A stretch of DNA of 35,381 nt from Nitrososphaerales archaeon (GTDB taxonomy: Archaea; Thermoproteota; Nitrososphaeria; Nitrososphaerales; Gagatemarchaeaceae): the NCBI GenBank assembly GCA_030038365.1, contig JASHPA010000166.1:1-35381 (forward strand), given 5' to 3'. The position numbers were made by a program, and so were the translations under genes. This document shows positions 31,934 to 35,381 of the stretch, piece after piece (position 1 is the stretch's first letter; every line of letters begins with the position of its first letter). The notes beneath the pieces are model-generated. The model had not been told where the DNA came from, ran no database searches, and was given only the letters and a program-made list of their open reading frames with translations.

Positions 31934-33316
31934 GTGACCACAGCGGAACCTCATCCCTTCCTGCCGAACCTGGATGAGGAGATTGTAGAAGTCATGCTGA
32001 AGAAGATAGGCGTCTCTTCGGTAGCGGAGCTTTTCTCGGACATACCCGGAGAGTTTAGACTCAAGAGGAGGCTGGCGATCCCGGAGGGGCAGCCGGAAGC
32101 CGCGGTAAGGAGGGAGGTTACCCGCAGGCTCGGCGCCAACAAGGCCGGCGGGGACACGCTTTGCTTCCTGGGGGGAGGAGTATGGCCGCACTACATCCCA
32201 GCCGCGGTCGAGTCGATACTCTCTAGACAGGAGTTCTACACGAGCTACACGCCATACCAGCCGGAGATCAGCCAGGGGATGCTCCAGGCGCTTTTCGAGT
32301 ACCAGAGCCTGATGTCCGACCTGCTCGGAATGCAGGTCTGTAACAGCTCGATGTACGACTGGGCGTCGGCTTCCGCCGAGGCGGTGAGGATGGCGGCAAG
32401 GGTGAAGGGGAGGAAGGCGTTGTTGATCGCAGAGAGCATAGGTCCGCAGCGCCTCGAGGTCATAAGGACATACGCCGAGCCGATCGGTCTCGAGCTGAGG
32501 ACCATCCCCTTCAACAGAAGGACAGGGGAGCTCGACCTGGACGCTCTTTCGAGGGGTCTGACCGGCGACGTTGCGGGGGTCTATCTGGAGAACCCGAATT
32601 ACTTCGGAGTGATAGAGCAAGGAGCGGAGTCGGTCATGGACGCAGTCCACCGCGTCGGCGGGCTCGGGCTGGTGGGCGTGGACCCCATGTCGCTATCGGT
32701 TCTGAGAAACCCGGGGAGCTACAACGCGGACGTCGTCGTGGGAGAGGGTCAGCCTCTGGGGATACCGATGAACTACGGTGGTCCGCACGTCGGCATATTC
32801 GCCGTGAAGGACCTCGCGCTTGCGAGGAGCATGCCGGGCCGACTCATCGGGATTACGACCACCAAAGCAGGGAACGAGAAGGCGTTCTGCATGGTCCTCC
32901 AGACGAGGGAGCAGCACATCCGCAGGGAGAACGCATCCTCGAACATCTGCACCAACCAGGCGTTGCTCTCGCTGGCGGCAGGATGCTATCTCTCGCTCCT
33001 CGGAAGGATCGGCTTCAGCAAACTTGGCGATGTGATCCTCGGCAACTCGCACTACGCGGCGGAGAAGCTTGAGGAAGTGAAGGGGCTGCGGGCGCCGCTG
33101 TTCGAGGGACGCTTCTTCAAGGAGTTCGCCGTCGGATATGACCGCGCCAGGTCGGAGGACGTCTTCCAGAAGCTCGCCGCCAGGGGGATAATGGCTGGGT
33201 ATCCGCTCAACAGGCACTTCTCAGGGATAGGCGAGGCCGGTGGCTACTGCGTCACCGAGGTGCACTCGTCCGACGATATCGCGACGCTGACCCAGGCGCT
33301 CCGGGAGGTCGCCTGA
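31934..33316 (+). CDS. gcvPA: Glycine dehydrogenase (decarboxylating) subunit 1
   Basis: The 460 residues match the N-terminal half of the P-protein: HPFLPNLDEEIVEVMLKKIG, CFLGGGVWPHYIPAAVESI, FYTSYTPYQPEISQGMLQALFEYQS and NYGGPHVGIFAVKD. This half lacks the PLP lysine and works as a partner to subunit 2. The pair decarboxylates glycine and passes aminomethyl to lipoyl-H protein in the glycine cleavage system. The start is GTG at 31934, right after the shared TATA element. It is followed by gcvPB with a 1-nt gap. The GcvT, GcvH and lipoate genes are not in this window. Confidence 0.93.
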   Translation: MTTAEPHPFLPNLDEEIVEVMLKKIGVSSVAELFSDIPGEFRLKRRLAIPEGQPEAAVRREVTRRLGANKAGGDTLCFLGGGVWPHYIPAAVESILSRQEFYTSYTPYQPEISQGMLQALFEYQSLMSDLLGMQVCNSSMYDWASASAEAVRMAARVKGRKALLIAESIGPQRLEVIRTYAEPIGLELRTIPFNRRTGELDLDALSRGLTGDVAGVYLENPNYFGVIEQGAESVMDAVHRVGGLGLVGVDPMSLSVLRNPGSYNADVVVGEGQPLGIPMNYGGPHVGIFAVKDLALARSMPGRLIGITTTKAGNEKAFCMVLQTREQHIRRENASSNICTNQALLSLAAGCYLSLLGRIGFSKLGDVILGNSHYAAEKLEEVKGLRAPLFEGRFFKEFAVGYDRARSEDVFQKLAARGIMAGYPLNRHFSGIGEAGGYCVTEVHSSDDIATLTQALREVA

Positions 33317-33317
33317 G

Positions 33318-34790
33318 ATGGCAAGAAGATACAGACAGGCGCGGTGGGACGAGCCCCTCCTCTCGGAGCTGAGCAGGAAGGGCAGGGCGGGTTTCCTCCC
33401 TCCCACCGACCCCAAGATAGAGGCGTGGAAGGGTGCGCGCCAGATCCTTCCGGCCGACCTGCGCTCGACCGAGCTCAGGCTCCCGGAGCTGGCGGAGCTG
33501 CAGGTGCTCAGGCACTTCAACCGGCTTTCGCAGATGAACTTCTCCGTCGAGTCGGGGACCTACCCCCTGGGCAGCTGCACTATGAAGTACAACCCAAAGG
33601 TCTCTGAATACATCGCCGGCTCGCCGGGGATGAAGGAGGTCCATCCGCTCCAGTCGGAAGCCACGATACAGGGGCTCCTGGGCATATTCTACGACCTCTC
33701 GGCGATGCTCAGCGAGATAACGGGGATGGACTCCTTCTCGCTCACCCCCGCTGCAGGCGCCCAGGGCGAGTTCGCCGGCGTCCTCATGATACGCAAGTAC
33801 CTCCGCGATCAGGGTAAGGACAAGGACGAGATCCTTGTCCCGGACTCGGCGCACGGTACCAATCCGGCGAGCGCCGCGATGGCGGGCTTCAAGGTGGTCA
33901 AGGTCCCCTCCGACGAGAGGGGCCTCGTGAGCCTGGATCAGGTGGAGAAACTGGTCTCGCCAAGGACGGCGGGGATGATGCTCACCGTCCCCAACACCCT
34001 CGGCCTCTTCGAGAGCGACGTGGGGCCGGTCGCCAGGGCCATCCACGACGCGGGAGGGCTGATGTACTACGACGGGGCCAACATGAACGCGCTCCTCGGG
34101 AAGGCACGCCCGGGCGACATGGGCTTCGACGTGGTCCACCTGAACCTCCACAAGACGTTCGCGACGCCACACGGAGGAGGAGGCCCCGGCGCAGGACCGG
34201 TCGGCGTGGGGGAGACCCTGAGAGACTACCTGCCAGTCCCCGTGGTGAGGAAGAACGGGGAAGCCTACAGCCTCGACTACAAGGTCCCGAAGAGCATCGG
34301 AAGGCTGAAAGGGAGCTACGCCAATTCGGCCATCCTGCTGAGGGCATACTGTTACATCCGGCTCCTGGGCGCCGGAGGGCTGGACAACGTCTCGAGCCTC
34401 GCGGTCGTGGCCGCCAACTACCTGCTCTCGAAGCTCGACCCGCAGGCATATGCCCTTCTTCAGGGCAAAGGGCTAAGAAGGAAGCACGAAGCCATAGTCT
34501 CTGTGAGGAGCACGATGAGCGGGGGCGCGATGAAGGTCGCCAAGGGATTGCTTGACTACGGCGTCCACTCGCCCACGGTCTACTTCCCGCTCACCGTCGA
34601 GGAGGCGCTCATGATCGAGCCGACCGAGTCCGAGACGCTTGAGGCGCTAGACGAGTACGCAGATTTGCTGAACGAGCTACATGGGAAGCTTCAGAGGGGA
34701 GGGCTAGAGGACGAGCCGAAGAACACCAGTGTGGGGAGGATCGACGAAGCAAAGGCCTCGCACCCGTTGTCCCTGAAGGTGAAGTGGTAG
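33318..34790 (+). CDS. gcvPB: Glycine dehydrogenase (decarboxylating) subunit 2
   Basis: At 490 residues this is the catalytic C-terminal half. It has NFSVESGTYPLGSCTMKYNPK, 'S-L-T-P-A-A-G-A-Q-G-E-F-A-G', and the PLP lysine in HLNLHKTFATPHGGGGPG (K279). DSAHGTNPASAAMAGF and YYDGANMNAL are also typical. It forms the P-protein with GcvPA, just upstream, and carries the glycine decarboxylase reaction. The ATG at 33318 follows the gcvPA stop by 1 nt, so translation is probably coupled. Confidence 0.95.
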   Translation: MARRYRQARWDEPLLSELSRKGRAGFLPPTDPKIEAWKGARQILPADLRSTELRLPELAELQVLRHFNRLSQMNFSVESGTYPLGSCTMKYNPKVSEYIAGSPGMKEVHPLQSEATIQGLLGIFYDLSAMLSEITGMDSFSLTPAAGAQGEFAGVLMIRKYLRDQGKDKDEILVPDSAHGTNPASAAMAGFKVVKVPSDERGLVSLDQVEKLVSPRTAGMMLTVPNTLGLFESDVGPVARAIHDAGGLMYYDGANMNALLGKARPGDMGFDVVHLNLHKTFATPHGGGGPGAGPVGVGETLRDYLPVPVVRKNGEAYSLDYKVPKSIGRLKGSYANSAILLRAYCYIRLLGAGGLDNVSSLAVVAANYLLSKLDPQAYALLQGKGLRRKHEAIVSVRSTMSGGAMKVAKGLLDYGVHSPTVYFPLTVEEALMIEPTESETLEALDEYADLLNELHGKLQRGGLEDEPKNTSVGRIDEAKASHPLSLKVKW

Positions 34791-34794
34791 GATC

Positions 34795-35094
34795 ATGGCG
34801 TCGGACGGCCTAGCGAAGAGCGCGAGGGAAGCGGTCTACGAGGTGGTCGAAGAGGAGTCGGGCAGGAAGCTCGGAGAGCTGTCCGTTGTGACGGAGGTCT
34901 TCGAGGTCACGCCCGGAGTGGTCAAGGTCAGGTTCACGCCGCTGTCCCCCTACAGTCCGACGGCGGTCGACCTCGGCAGGAGGATAAAGACGGCCATGGA
35001 AAGGCTCGAGGGCGTGAAGAAGGTCGTCGTCGAATGCAGCGGGCACATGCAGGACGACCTCGTAAACAGGCTGGTAAACGGCGAAGGAGCCTAG
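34795..35094 (+). CDS. DUF59/MIP18-like (SufT/PaaD-type) protein
   Basis: The 99-residue protein fits the DUF59/MIP18 family: a start helix (AREAVYEVVEEE), then 'G-V-V-K-V-R-F-T-P-L-S-P-Y-S-P-T-A-V-D-L-G-R-R-I-K-T-A-M-E-R-L-E-G-V-K-K-V-V-V-E'. This matches the family's 'P-x-C-P ... I-x-x-A-L-x-x-L-x-G-V-x-x-V-x-V', except that the Cys is Tyr/Ser here (SPYSPT). Family members help assemble iron-sulfur clusters or assist metalloenzymes. The lost Cys makes that role uncertain. The ATG begins 4 nt after the gcvPB stop, so it is part of the gcvP operon. No other Fe-S gene is near. Confidence 0.7.
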   Translation: MASDGLAKSAREAVYEVVEEESGRKLGELSVVTEVFEVTPGVVKVRFTPLSPYSPTAVDLGRRIKTAMERLEGVKKVVVECSGHMQDDLVNRLVNGEGA

Positions 35095-35156
35095 CGACGG
35101 GCAAAGGTTAACTTTCTGTCACAATTGGTTCAAGGTTTTAGTGCACGGGCGGATTA

Positions 35157-35381
35157 ATGCAAAAGAGGGCGGAGCTGATGCCGTCGATGTCCAATACCGC
35201 TTCTGGGCAGGTTTTAGCTCTCGGGATAGGAAGCGCGGGAACGAGGATCGTATCTGCGCTCAGCAAGGAGACCACCCTGGTGGACAGGTTCGCCTACATC
35301 TCCTGTGACGAGGCGGACCTGGAAGCGACGGAGGGAGAGACGCTCATGATCGAGTGTCCCATCGACCAGAAGCTTACCCCG
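35157..35381 (+). CDS. N-terminal part of a possible FtsZ/tubulin-like protein (partial)
   Basis: From ATG 35157 the frame is open for 75 codons to the window edge: MQKRAELMPSMSNTASGQVL, then LALGIGSAGTRIVSALSKET and VDRFAYISCDEADLEA. The glycine-rich GIGSAGTRIV followed by a strand ending in acidic residues resembles the first nucleotide-binding loop of FtsZ/CetZ/tubulin-like GTPases ('G-x-G-G-x-G-x-x-x-V'). The GGGTG[ST]G signature would lie beyond the window, so this is tentative. A second ATG at 35178 has a purine-rich GGGCGGAG upstream. TTTTAG near 35135 is a possible TATA. Confidence 0.5.
   Translation, partial: MQKRAELMPSMSNTASGQVLALGIGSAGTRIVSALSKETTLVDRFAYISCDEADLEATEGETLMIECPIDQKLTP

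Overview
The window looks archaeal. Many genes start with TTG or GTG directly 24-35 nt downstream of a TATA-like box, which points to leaderless transcripts. Gene content also fits archaea: a two-subunit glycine dehydrogenase, AmrS, a dolichyl-phosphate GlcNAc-1-P transferase-like enzyme, Lrp-type regulators, OB-fold SSB-like protein, and Ser/Thr-rich surface proteins with a C-terminal membrane anchor. The lineage cannot be fixed without a search. A Nitrososphaerota (Thaumarchaeota)-like or Thermoplasmata-like genome would fit. The coding DNA is GC-rich, apart from a few foreign-looking inserts.

Layout. (1) 1-7243 is a cell-surface block: a decayed transposase end, a seven-repeat YVTN beta-propeller protein, a secreted Spherulin-4-type protein, and a two-gene operon of anchored Thr/Ser-rich proteins. 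Two of these proteins share an ~85-residue module and a perfect 107-bp inverted DNA repeat. (2) 7244-12518 holds small Zn-ribbon and rubredoxin-CBS proteins, a di-heme cytochrome b-like membrane protein, a class III aminotransferase, a LysE-type exporter, a dual-specificity phosphatase and an OB-fold protein. (3) 12558-15450 has a rhomboid-like membrane protein with a degenerate zincin-like tail, an Alg7/WecA-type lipid-linked sugar transferase followed by a truncated glycosyltransferase start, and a hexapeptide acyltransferase. (4) 15451-21437 has a gene-poor stretch, a double-domain Lrp-like regulator, a 42-residue ORF, a degenerate Nudix protein, inorganic pyrophosphatase, a metallo-beta-lactamase-fold nuclease-like protein and a PIG-V-like mannosyltransferase. 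(5) 21655-22545 is a tRNA-Gln(UUG) gene split in its D-arm by ~0.8 kb carrying a frameshifted LAGLIDADG endonuclease gene. (6) 22588-25968 has a DUF354 glycosyltransferase/epimerase-like gene, a nucleotide-sugar dehydrogenase-like gene lacking the expected catalytic cysteine, and a Gfo/Idh/MocA oxidoreductase. (7) 26112-35381 has a frameshifted maleate isomerase gene, amrS carrying a 407-residue intein, thioredoxin reductase, a membrane-anchored coiled-coil surface protein, gcvPA-gcvPB with a DUF59/MIP18 gene, and the start of a possible FtsZ/tubulin-like gene.

How parts may work together. The lipid-linked sugar transferase, acyltransferase, PIG-V-like, DUF354, dehydrogenase-like and Gfo/Idh/MocA genes look like scattered parts of glycan synthesis, probably serving the N-glycosylation-rich surface proteins. 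That link is inference. The most notable biology is two unrelated homing-type insertions within 6 kb: one interrupts a tRNA D-arm, the other is an intein that splits the radical-SAM iron-sulfur cysteine motif of AmrS.
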